Assembly (NCBI GenBank): GCA_964639225.1
Contig: CAZXCK010000081.1
Location: 1-19,070, forward strand
Reading direction: 5' to 3'
Source of the DNA: CAZXCK01 sp964639225
GTDB taxonomy: Bacteria > Chloroflexota > Anaerolineae > Aggregatilineales > Phototrophicaceae
Length of the DNA stretch: 19,070 nucleotides
Shown here: positions 6,774-13,982 of the stretch, piece after piece
Numbering within the stretch: position 1 is the first letter of the stretch
Layout: each line of letters opens with the position of its first letter
Made by a program: the position numbers and the translations under genes
The notes under the pieces: model-generated
Told to the model about the DNA's origin: nothing
The model's database searches: none
The model's input: only the letters and a program-made list of their open reading frames with translations

Positions 6774-6796
6774 CGCACAACATTGTGCGCATTATA
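6774..6796 (-). promoter_or_regulatory. tmk promoter -10 box overlapping-start dyad
   Basis: On the minus strand TATAAT occupies 6796-6791. Just downstream, 6774-6789 is a 16-base dyad (CGCACAA/TTGTGCG around CA) that would include the expected transcription start near 6784. It could be an operator or a 5'-end stabilising hairpin. No clear -35 at the normal distance was found. Confidence 0.5.
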
Positions 6797-6863
6797 GCCC
6801 CATCGACCGCCGCTGACTATGTGCGGCCTGCCGCCATCATTGCGATTTGCTGTGTCACATCAG

Positions 6864-7074
6864 CAGGGCTTTTGCAAAGTCCCAGAATCTTTTGGCGAGG
6901 GTTCCACCCTCGCGCTCCCGCAAGGGAGCCAGGCTCCCTTGACCCCTTACTTTTCGGCGCTTTGCGCCGAAAAAGGCAAAGTTTTGTCCACTTTTCCAAA
7001 AGTGGCGGGGTACCGGGGCAGCGCCCCGGCGGGCTGCGCCCCAAAAGTCATAAGACGACTTTGCAAAAGCCCTG
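6864..7074. mobile_element. MITE-like element, 211 bp, with perfect 18-bp terminal inverted repeats
   Basis: The left end CAGGGCTTTTGCAAAGTC (6864-6881) is the exact reverse complement of the right end (7057-7074). Immediately outside, 6854-6863 reads GTCACATCAG and 7075-7084 GTCACAACAG, a 9 of 10 match that fits a target-site duplication. There is no coding capacity. The interior is a row of short hairpins: 6896-6912, 6914-6929 (with a competing partner to 6938), 6951-6973 (10-bp stem), 6988-7005 (8-bp stem), 7013-7029 and 7031-7041. A second copy, entered from its opposite end, begins at 19018. The size, ends and duplication fit a non-autonomous transposon moved in trans by a transposase not in this window. 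IS families making about 10-bp duplications (for example IS4-type) are candidates only. Confidence 0.85.
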
Positions 7075-7115
7075 GTCACAACAGCACTAATGAATACAAA
7101 AACCTGGTTTTGTTT

Positions 7116-7121
7116 TACAAT
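7116..7121 (+). promoter_or_regulatory. Candidate -10 box of the SH3b protein gene
   Basis: TACAAT preceded by a T-rich tract, 36 bases before the ATG at 7158. It lies inside a 6-bp inverted repeat AACCTG (7101-7106) / CAGGTT (7122-7127). No convincing -35 was found; the -35 position falls just downstream of the MITE-like element and its duplication, so the insertion may have altered this promoter. Confidence 0.35.
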
Positions 7122-7157
7122 CAGGTTACGTCACTGTGATGGTTATTGGAGTGTCTC

Positions 7158-8354
7158 ATGTTCTGGTTACACCGAGCCTTAGCGCTTGTTTTGATGATAC
7201 TGCTGGTTCTGGGATTTACCCCGACACACAGCCAGCCCCCCACCGATGACGACACCTGCCCGATTATCGTCGATAAAGCGCTGGCCGCCGTTAACGATCA
7301 CTGTAGCGGTCTGGATCGCAATCAGGCGTGTTATGGCTATGTGCGCGTCGATGCCACCTTCGCCGGTGAAGTCGATCCCGACGTGTTCAGCGCGCCCGCC
7401 GACATCACCGACATCACCACGCTGCGCAGCCTGCACACCACCGCCTTAAACCCGGAAGAAGACCTGTGGGGCGTGGCTGTGCTCAACGTGCAGGCCAACG
7501 TACCGCTGACCCTGCCCGGCCAGGCGGTGACGTTCCTGCTGCTGGGTAACACACAGATCGAAAACCAGGTGGAAGCGCAGAAGGCGTTCGTCCCGCGCGA
7601 CCCGGTGCCGGTCGTTGTGCAGGCCCAGGAGCGCGTCAACCTGCGCAGCGGACCGGGCACGGTTCACAATGTCGTGACGACAGCCGACAGCGGCGAAACG
7701 CTGGTAGCGGACGGCATCAGCCCGGATGGCGCGTGGCTGCATGTGTTCTACCAGAACACATCCGCCTGGATATACCGGCCTCTGGTGCGCAGTTCGCTGC
7801 CCTGGCGGATTGCCCGGCTCCAGGTTGTTGAGACCAACCCGCAGACGCCCATGCAGTCGTTTTATTTCACCACCGGGCTGGGCCTGCCCCGCTGCAGCGA
7901 AGCACCCGACGCGGTCGTGATCCAGGGGCCGCAGAATGTCACCGTGAATCTGACGGTCAACGGGGCCAACATCACCATCGGCTCGACCGTTGTCCTGCTG
8001 AGCGACTCCTGGGAGCAGGCAGGCCCCGCCGACGGCGAGGGTTACGACGCAGACTGCCGCCTGACACAGATCATCGTCCTGGATGGCAGCGCCAACCTCA
8101 CCGAAGGCCAGTTTAACCTGCCCACCGGCTACATGGCCCAGGCGGTCGCCTGCCCATCGCCGGAAGGTATCCTGATCCAGCAGGGAAGCTGGACCAACAT
8201 CGTCCCGGCCCCGCCGGAGCTGCTGCAGCGCTTCGCCGTGCTGGAACGCTTCCCGCCGGGAATCCTGCGCTATCCGATCGTCATCCCGGACCCGCAGCAG
8301 CTCGAGCCGCTGCCGTCACCCACACCGACGACACCGCCGCGCCCGACGTCTTAG
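7158..8354 (+). CDS. Secreted SH3b-domain protein, 398 aa
   Basis: The ATG at 7158 has GGAG six bases upstream; an upstream TTG at 7146 is in frame but less likely. Residues 7-24 form a signal peptide hydrophobic core, giving export by Sec. An SH3b domain covers about 150-212 with the family signature RVNLRSGPG (159-167) and SAWIYRPLV (202-210). The first 150 residues and the 213-370 part are beta-rich and unrecognised, with cysteines that could form disulfides (34, 49, 58, 246, 300, 332). The C-terminus (378-398) is a Pro/Thr-rich tail without anchor. Bacterial SH3b domains commonly bind cell-wall peptides or glycans, so a wall-associated role is likely but unproved. Its stop overlaps that of the convergent nucleotidase by TTAG. 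Confidence 0.88.
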   Translation: MFWLHRALALVLMILLVLGFTPTHSQPPTDDDTCPIIVDKALAAVNDHCSGLDRNQACYGYVRVDATFAGEVDPDVFSAPADITDITTLRSLHTTALNPEEDLWGVAVLNVQANVPLTLPGQAVTFLLLGNTQIENQVEAQKAFVPRDPVPVVVQAQERVNLRSGPGTVHNVVTTADSGETLVADGISPDGAWLHVFYQNTSAWIYRPLVRSSLPWRIARLQVVETNPQTPMQSFYFTTGLGLPRCSEAPDAVVIQGPQNVTVNLTVNGANITIGSTVVLLSDSWEQAGPADGEGYDADCRLTQIIVLDGSANLTEGQFNLPTGYMAQAVACPSPEGILIQQGSWTNIVPAPPELLQRFAVLERFPPGILRYPIVIPDPQQLEPLPSPTPTTPPRPTS

Positions 8355-9316
8355 GGCGTCTGTTCTTCTTCGGCCAGCATCTGCTGGACGGCGCCCACCA
8401 GCGCGTCGTGCAGCGGTCCGTTGCTGGCGACCACGCCATAATTATTCAACGTGCTGCCGCTGGAGAAATCCAGCGGCTGGCCGTCCACGTCAGAGACGCG
8501 CCCGCCAGCGGCTTCTACCAGCGCCACACCCGGCGCATGATCCCAGATCGCATGGGGGCGCGTGCTGTTGCGGCGCGGCAGCCGGATATAAACCTCGGCG
8601 TCGCCCGCCGCGATGCGCGCGTATTTTTCCTGGCTGTCGGCCCAGCCCACCTGGTTCTCACTGATGCCCATCAGTTCGCGCACACGCTCCAGCCGGGACC
8701 GGCCAACATGCCCTTTTTCGACACTTTGCAGCGCCCGCGCCTCGGTGGACAGCGAGCGTGTGGAAACGGTCAGGCGCTGGGGCGTGCCACCGGCCAGCGG
8801 TTCGCTGAAGGCCGCGCCGTCCTGCGTGTAAAACAGCAGACCACCCGGCTGTTCCGGATACTCTGGCGCGCCGATCACTGCGCCGATCGGCTGGCGCGCT
8901 TCCATCAGGCCCACCGCGATCACGTAATGGCGCTGCGCTAGAAAGCCTTTGGTGCCGTCGATAGGGTCGATCACCCACAGATGATGCGTTTCGCCTTCCT
9001 TGCCGTGATCCAGCCAGGCGGCGACCTGCGCCTCGTTGACCGGCTCGCCCAGAATCTCGCCGATAAGGCCGCAGATATACTCGCGCTGCTCGTCGCTGAC
9101 CAGGCTCAGGAACTGCTGGCCGCTCTCCTCGGAGAGCACGCCGCATTCCGGGTAATGCGTTTGCAGCGTCCGGCAGATGATGGCCTGCGAGCCGTAGTCG
9201 GCAATCGTCACCGGCTCGTGGCCGGATTTTTCGCTGCGGACCACATGACGCCGCTGGACTTCCTGGCATAACGCGGCGGCCTGCCGGACAGCCTGGTGTA
9301 TCGGGGCAAGGTTCAT
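8351..9316 (-). CDS. cysQ: 3'(2'),5'-bisphosphate nucleotidase, SAL1/HAL2/CysQ type, 321 aa
   Basis: Member of the inositol-monophosphatase fold that removes the 3'-phosphate of PAP or PAPS, by-products of sulfate activation and sulfotransfer. Metal and catalytic motifs are complete: VTIADYGSQ (36-44), EES (63-65), WVIDPIDGTKGF (114-125) and WDHAPG (258-263). Features favouring the SAL1/HAL2 branch over plain inositol monophosphatase are the long acidic insert between EES and DPIDGT, the RHYVIAVGL block and the C-terminal PLDFSSG. The ATG at 9316 follows AGGAG by about 10 bases. It lies 39 bases downstream of the GNAT gene and probably shares its transcript. Activity on PAP is family knowledge; fructose- or inositol-phosphates remain possible substrates. 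Confidence 0.9.
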   Translation of the reverse strand: MNLAPIHQAVRQAAALCQEVQRRHVVRSEKSGHEPVTIADYGSQAIICRTLQTHYPECGVLSEESGQQFLSLVSDEQREYICGLIGEILGEPVNEAQVAAWLDHGKEGETHHLWVIDPIDGTKGFLAQRHYVIAVGLMEARQPIGAVIGAPEYPEQPGGLLFYTQDGAAFSEPLAGGTPQRLTVSTRSLSTEARALQSVEKGHVGRSRLERVRELMGISENQVGWADSQEKYARIAAGDAEVYIRLPRRNSTRPHAIWDHAPGVALVEAAGGRVSDVDGQPLDFSSGSTLNNYGVVASNGPLHDALVGAVQQMLAEEEQTP

Positions 9317-9355
9317 GGGGAAAACTCTCCTGGTTGGTTTGTGCTTTGACGGTGC

Positions 9356-10144
9356 TTAACGTTTCGCTTCCGGCTGGTTACGATACCAGTAGCGATACAA
9401 TTCCTGGAAACCCAGTTTATCATACAGGCGCAGGGCTGGTTCGTTTTCCGGTTCGGTCTGCAGATAAGCCAGGCCCGCCCCCTGGGATTTGCCCCAGTCC
9501 AGCAGCGTGCAGACCAGCGCCGTGCCGTAACCCTGACGGCGATGGCGGGAGTCGGTCTCAACCTTGAACAGGCCCAGCATCCCGGCTTCGTAGACACCGA
9601 TGCCCAGCGCCACGATGTCATCGCCTTTTTCCAGCATGGCATAACCGACCTTCGGCGTCAGCAGACTCAGCATCTGCACCAGTGTATCGCGGTGGCGGCG
9701 ATCGGTGCCACTCATGCGAAAATAGTGCCACAGCCACAGGTCGTTAAGCCGGGGACTGACGCTGACCGCCGGGCTGCTGGCCGTCCGCTGCTGGTTCAGG
9801 TCGGCGGTGAGGACGCTCACCTCGTAAGGCAGCGAATAACCCCGCTCGCCGAGAGCATCGTCCAGGTCAGCCGGATAGCTGGCCGGTGTCAGCTTGAAGC
9901 TGGTCGGCAGGTTGTGCAGCCGGTAGGCGGCTTCGCAGCAGGTGATGCGCGTATCAAGGTCCAGGCTGCCGGGATAAACCGGATGAATCGAGTTGGCGCG
10001 CCCGGTGTAACCGTTGGCGAAGCGCAGCACCCAGCCATCATAAAAGCGGGTGGTCAGCGACGGCCAGGCCCGCATCGAGCGGATTTCCAGCTCCTGGATC
10101 AGACTCTTGTTGTCGTTATCGGCAGTCATGGCACGCGCGTCCAT
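9356..10144 (-). CDS. GNAT-family N-acetyltransferase, 262 aa
   Basis: Acetyl-CoA-dependent acetyltransferase of unknown acceptor. The C-terminal GNAT domain (about 128-255) shows the acetyl-CoA pyrophosphate loop RRQGYGTAL (202-210) and LYDKLGF (240-246). The N-terminal part (about 18-115) with MRAWPSLTTRFYDGWVLRFA and RANSIHPVYPG is typical of two-part GNAT proteins whose first half is a degenerate acetyltransferase-like lobe. I chose the ATG at 10144, with GAGG just upstream; a TTG at 10153 and an ATG at 10129 are also in frame. It is probably the first gene of a two-gene unit with the nucleotidase. No link to a pathway is visible. Confidence 0.88.
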   Translation of the reverse strand: MDARAMTADNDNKSLIQELEIRSMRAWPSLTTRFYDGWVLRFANGYTGRANSIHPVYPGSLDLDTRITCCEAAYRLHNLPTSFKLTPASYPADLDDALGERGYSLPYEVSVLTADLNQQRTASSPAVSVSPRLNDLWLWHYFRMSGTDRRHRDTLVQMLSLLTPKVGYAMLEKGDDIVALGIGVYEAGMLGLFKVETDSRHRRQGYGTALVCTLLDWGKSQGAGLAYLQTEPENEPALRLYDKLGFQELYRYWYRNQPEAKR

Positions 10145-10211
10145 TATCCTCAATGATTGTCGGACGGCGCCGTCTGCGATGTGACGCCACCCACCTTAGA
10201 GACCGCTAACT

Positions 10212-10257
10212 ATTGTACTGCCATAGTTGCATTGAGGGCCAGTCGTGACGGTATAAT
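10212..10257. promoter_or_regulatory. Divergent candidate -10 boxes between the GNAT and DUF309 genes
   Basis: TATAAT at 10252-10257 on the plus strand stands 38 bases before the ATG of the DUF309 gene; TTGCAT at 10227-10232 could be a -35 with a wide 19-base spacer. On the minus strand TACAAT at 10217-10212 faces the GNAT gene 67 bases away. The plus-strand box is convincing, the minus-strand one less so. Confidence 0.45.
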
Positions 10258-10295
10258 CGTCCTGTTTAACGTCAGTAAATTCTCGGAGCGATACC

Positions 10296-11069
10296 ATGCC
10301 CCTGCCGATTGTCGTCCTGGCCAGTTCCAGCGAGCCGCTGCCCGCCTGGGCGCAGCACATCACCGCTGATCTGTCCGCTGACTATACGTTCAAAACACGT
10401 CGCCAGCGAGAAGGCTATGTCTCGGCCCTGGCCGACGACCTGGCCGCGCTGGTTCTGGTGGATGGCAGCGCGGACGGCTGGCACTTCTGGACGGCGACCG
10501 CCAAGAGCAGCCCGGCCACGCGCCGGATTCCCGTGCTGCTGGTCACCGAGGACGACTCGCTGCGGGCGACCGCCCTGCGCGCCGGGGCCGATGTGGTGCT
10601 GAGTCCCGCTGAACTCCAGGCGAAACCGGCGCGCATTATCGCCGACTACGCCCGCATCTATGACCCGGCCCGCGCCGATCAACTGGCCTGCGAATGCCAG
10701 CAGCCGCTGCCCCCGCTGGCACAGCAGGGCATCGAACAGTTCAACCGGGGCGAATTCTACAAACAGCACGACTCGTTTGAAGAATTGTGGATGGCGACCG
10801 ATGGCCCGGTCCGCGACTTATACCGCGCCGTGCTTCAGGTGGGCGTGGCCTATTATCAGATTCTGCGCGGCAACCATCGCGGCGCGCGTAAAATGCTGCT
10901 GCGCAGCGTGCAGTGGCTGGCGGTGCTGCCCGATGAATGTCAGGGAATCGACGTGCGCGCCCTGCGGGAAGACTCCTACCGCGTGCGCGCCGAACTGGAA
11001 CGCCTGCGCGAGGACGAAATCGACCAGTTCGACCGCGCCCTGCTCCAGCCGGTGAAGCGCATCACTTAA
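10296..11069 (+). CDS. Pseudo-receiver plus DUF309 protein, 257 aa
   Basis: Two parts. Residues 3-120 look like a response-regulator receiver fold: LVLVD (53-56 with D56 at the phosphoacceptor place), RRIPVLLVTEDD (76-87) and ATALRAGADVVLSPAEL (91-107). However, the conserved Lys before Pro is Ser103 and the N-terminal acidic pair is absent, so phosphorylation is doubtful. Residues 138-212 match DUF309, with GIEQFNRGEFYKQHDSFEELW and the buried helical RAVLQVGVAYYQILRGNHRGA. DUF309 proteins are small all-helical proteins of unknown function. The ATG at 10296 has GGAG seven bases upstream. Its stop overlaps the stop of the convergent sensor kinase by TTAA, which makes a signalling link tempting but unproved. 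Confidence 0.88.
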   Translation: MPLPIVVLASSSEPLPAWAQHITADLSADYTFKTRRQREGYVSALADDLAALVLVDGSADGWHFWTATAKSSPATRRIPVLLVTEDDSLRATALRAGADVVLSPAELQAKPARIIADYARIYDPARADQLACECQQPLPPLAQQGIEQFNRGEFYKQHDSFEELWMATDGPVRDLYRAVLQVGVAYYQILRGNHRGARKMLLRSVQWLAVLPDECQGIDVRALREDSYRVRAELERLREDEIDQFDRALLQPVKRIT

Positions 11070-13654
11070 ATCTCCGGGATCAGCGGCAGTTCAAAGCCAA
11101 ACGAACTGCCTTCGCCATAGGTGCTCTCGAACAGCATGCGCCCCTTGTGGCGCTCAACGATGTTCTTGACCAGATGCAGGCCCAGCCCCAGCCCATCGAT
11201 GGCTGAGGTCTCGCGAGTCTGCACGCGGTAAAACGGCTGGAACAGGCGCTCCTGCTGGCTTTCGGGGATGCCGTAGCCGGTGTCCTGCACGACCAGCGCC
11301 ACCCGCCCGCCCTGCTGCGCCACCTGGACGGTGATATCGCCGCCCTCCGGCGTGTACTTGATGGCGTTCGTCAGCAGATTGGCCAGCGCCTCGACGAGTT
11401 GGGCGCGGTCGCCGCTGACGTTAAACGGCTGCTGGCCGGGGCGCAGTTCCAGGTGCAGTTCCAGGTTTTTCTTCTCGGCTTCCAGCGTGTGCCCATGCAC
11501 AACACGCTCGGCCAGTTCGGCCATGTCCACCCGGTCAGAGAAGGGCTTGTGCGCCACCTGCTGGATGCGCTCCAGCGACAGAATATCGGTGACAATGGAC
11601 TGCATGCGTTTGACGGCTTCATCGATGCCGTCCAGATATTCACGCTCGCTTTCGTTCAGGCGGTCGGCGACGTCCAGCCGCATCAGTTCCAGATAACCGT
11701 TGATGATGCCCACCGGGTTACGCAGGTCGTGAGAGGCGATGCGGATCATATCCGTTTTGAGCTGCTCCAGGCTGCTGACCTGAGTGTAAAGCTGCTGCAA
11801 CTCGGTAAGCTGATGCTGCGACACCTGATACAGGCGGGCGTTGTCGATGGCGGTGGCGATGCGCGACGCCAGCAGCTTCATAAAGTCGAAGTTCTCCGGG
11901 GTGAAGTGGCCACAGCGGCGTGTCTCCAGGTGAATGACACCCACCGCGTGTTCGTGGAAGCGCAGCGGGAAAGCCATCGCGGCGCAGGCTTCCGGCAGCA
12001 GATCGTCGCAACCGGCATGCTGGCGCACGTCCTCGATCAACTGCGGCTGCTGCTCGTCCATGGTGCGCCCGGCGATGCCCGGCAGTTGGTTGCTGTGTTC
12101 GAAGTCAATGTCGCGGTAGTCACCCGACGTGCGCAGAATACGTCCCACTTCCTCGCTGAACAGCAGCACGAAGCCATCCTCAGCCCCCGCCAGATTGACG
12201 GCTGCATTCAGCGCCACCTCGATGACCTGCGCCAGATCGAGTGTGCTGCTGATCTCCAGGTCCACCTGGCGCAGCGCCGCGAGCTGGTCCACGCGCTTTT
12301 TAAGCTCGTTCTCGGCCTGCTTGCGCTGGGTGATGTCGTGGTTGACCGTTACCGTGCCCACCGGCATACCGTCGTTGTTGCGCAACAGAGAAATCGACGA
12401 CAGGATATGCAACTGCTTGCCATCCTTGCGACGCTGGATCACCTCGCTCTGCCAGTGGCCGCGCTCGATATACTGCTTCTTAATCATGTCTTCCTGGGTG
12501 GGGTCTTCGAAGCTGGTGTGAATCACCTGCATCAGGTTCTTGCCGATGACTTCATCGGCACGCCAGCCGTAGACATCCTCAGCGGCGGCGTTCCATGAGG
12601 TGATGGTCAGGTCCATCGTCGTCGAGATGATGGCGTCGGACACGTTTTCGAGCAGATCGGCGTGGTATTGCAGTTTCTCCTCGATCTGTGTGCGTTCGGT
12701 TTCGTCCTGGGCCACCGCCACCACGCCCAGCGCATAACCCAGATCGTGATACATCACCGAACTGGACAGCGACACCGGGATCAGGCGGCCATCTTTGGCG
12801 GAGAAATACTGGTTAACGTTGCGCGTTACCTGTGCCCGCACCAGCAGCGTGGTACTCAGGCGGTCGGGATTGTTGGCCAGAATCATCTCGTTGAAGTGCT
12901 GGCCGACGAGTTCTTCCTCGGTGTAACCCAGCAGATCGAGCGTGGCCTGGTTCACACTGCGGATGGTGCCATCCGGGTCCATCACGATGAGCAGGTTGCT
13001 CATGGACTGGATGATGTTATTCACATAATCCTTGGAGACGGTCGTCGCCTGCAGGTCGGCCAGTGTCTGGCGCAGGGCGTCCTCGTTACGGCGAGTGCGG
13101 CGGTAGGCGTCTTCCAGCGAGCGCGTAGGAATGTACAGAAACAGCGCCGCCAGCACGTAAATACTGATGTTGACGGCGATCAGTCCCGGCTGGCTGAGTC
13201 CGTCGCCGGTGAGCAGGTCCTCGCGCGCGCCCAGGTAGAACGCCAGCAGCGCCAGCGCGTTGATCGCCACCATACCCAGCGCGCCCGAAGCGCCCAGCAG
13301 CAGCCCGGCGACGATGATAGTAATCAGATAGGCACTGAGGGCCGGGCTGTCCAGCCCGCCCAGGGCGATATTGGCCCCGGTCACAAACAGCCAGACGAGA
13401 ATCACCAGCAGCACAATCGACAGCCGGACCAGCCCGCGCCGCAGCAGCAGACTCAGCAGCGCCAGCGCCAGCGACAAACCACCGTAAAAAGCCAGCGCCG
13501 CCAGCGGATTGGAGACAACCAGCATCACAATGGCGCAGCTCACCAGCGCCCCGCCGATGCCGACCAGCAGCACCGCATTCAGTGTCCGGGCCAGCGCGTT
13601 CTGATCTTCGTCTTCAAAGTCAGGTGGTTGAAGCTGTGTTTTAATCGTCTGCAT
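11066..13654 (-). CDS. Membrane sensor histidine kinase, PAS-PAS-GAF-HisKA-HATPase, 862 aa
   Basis: Autophosphorylating sensor of a two-component system. A membrane region of about six helices (about 24-176) is followed by a short coiled segment, PAS 1 (about 210-320), PAS 2 with PAC (about 330-448, with QRKQAENELKKR linker), GAF (about 465-605) and HisKA with RIASHDLRNPVG. H642 is the phosphoacceptor. The HATPase domain shows the N box NLLTNAIKYTP (759-769), G1 DTGYGIP (791-797), F box FQPFYR (805-810) and G2 GLGLGLHLVK (821-830), all intact. There is no receiver domain and no response regulator gene with a DNA-binding domain in the window, so it is an orphan kinase here. The ligand is unknown. 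Start ATG at 13654; the ribosome binding site is weak. Confidence 0.95.
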   Translation of the reverse strand: MQTIKTQLQPPDFEDEDQNALARTLNAVLLVGIGGALVSCAIVMLVVSNPLAALAFYGGLSLALALLSLLLRRGLVRLSIVLLVILVWLFVTGANIALGGLDSPALSAYLITIIVAGLLLGASGALGMVAINALALLAFYLGAREDLLTGDGLSQPGLIAVNISIYVLAALFLYIPTRSLEDAYRRTRRNEDALRQTLADLQATTVSKDYVNNIIQSMSNLLIVMDPDGTIRSVNQATLDLLGYTEEELVGQHFNEMILANNPDRLSTTLLVRAQVTRNVNQYFSAKDGRLIPVSLSSSVMYHDLGYALGVVAVAQDETERTQIEEKLQYHADLLENVSDAIISTTMDLTITSWNAAAEDVYGWRADEVIGKNLMQVIHTSFEDPTQEDMIKKQYIERGHWQSEVIQRRKDGKQLHILSSISLLRNNDGMPVGTVTVNHDITQRKQAENELKKRVDQLAALRQVDLEISSTLDLAQVIEVALNAAVNLAGAEDGFVLLFSEEVGRILRTSGDYRDIDFEHSNQLPGIAGRTMDEQQPQLIEDVRQHAGCDDLLPEACAAMAFPLRFHEHAVGVIHLETRRCGHFTPENFDFMKLLASRIATAIDNARLYQVSQHQLTELQQLYTQVSSLEQLKTDMIRIASHDLRNPVGIINGYLELMRLDVADRLNESEREYLDGIDEAVKRMQSIVTDILSLERIQQVAHKPFSDRVDMAELAERVVHGHTLEAEKKNLELHLELRPGQQPFNVSGDRAQLVEALANLLTNAIKYTPEGGDITVQVAQQGGRVALVVQDTGYGIPESQQERLFQPFYRVQTRETSAIDGLGLGLHLVKNIVERHKGRMLFESTYGEGSSFGFELPLIPEI

Positions 13655-13982
13655 AGGCGCTCAATTGATTGTGCGACGGGTGGCAGCCCATCACTCCGTA
13701 ATTCTGCTCACTCCAGGACAATGGATACTGGGAAAGACTATTATTACTCAACAGCCGAAAAACGTAAAGAATCCCGCAAGTTTTCTCACGCGGTTTTTGC
13801 ACTGTTCCAGAGCCTTTACTGTCATGCTTCGCTGGCGTCTCGCCGGATTTAACAACGGCTTAAGCCAGTTCGGCTAAACTTCAGGTCGGTAAAGTCGTTC
13901 TGGCGATTGTTTTCATCTGCACAAACAGCGGCGGCGGCGTTACAATGTCTAAGAAGTGGTACGTTCCTGAAGCCAGATTTTC
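13655..13982. other. Intergenic region between divergent sensor kinase and SulP genes
   Basis: 328 bases without a believable gene. Two short plus-strand frames cross it but show no protein-like pattern. The middle part (about 13730-13780) is AT-rich. A candidate promoter for the SulP gene lies at 13918-13946. I see no strong hairpin, tRNA or repeat. Confidence 0.55.
13918..13946 (+). promoter_or_regulatory. Candidate promoter of the SulP transporter gene
   Basis: TGCACA (13918-13923, four of six matches to the -35 consensus), a 17-base spacer rich in CGG repeats, then TACAAT (13941-13946). Transcription would start about 30 bases before the ATG at 13983. There is no good Shine-Dalgarno in front of that ATG. 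Confidence 0.45.

Noticed and set aside
6819..7139. Several short frames across the MITE-like element
   Set aside because: They translate the hairpin array and its inverted ends; frames are open on both strands because of palindromy, not coding.
9313..9642. Minus-strand 109-codon frame overlapping the GNAT gene's end
   Set aside because: It is a frame-shifted shadow of the acetyltransferase coding sequence with the genuine GNAT motifs in the other frame.
12662..13852. Long plus-strand open frame (396 codons) opposite the sensor kinase
   Set aside because: Its Gln/Arg/His-rich composition mirrors the antisense of the kinase's membrane and PAS coding sequence; no domain or ribosome binding site supports it.
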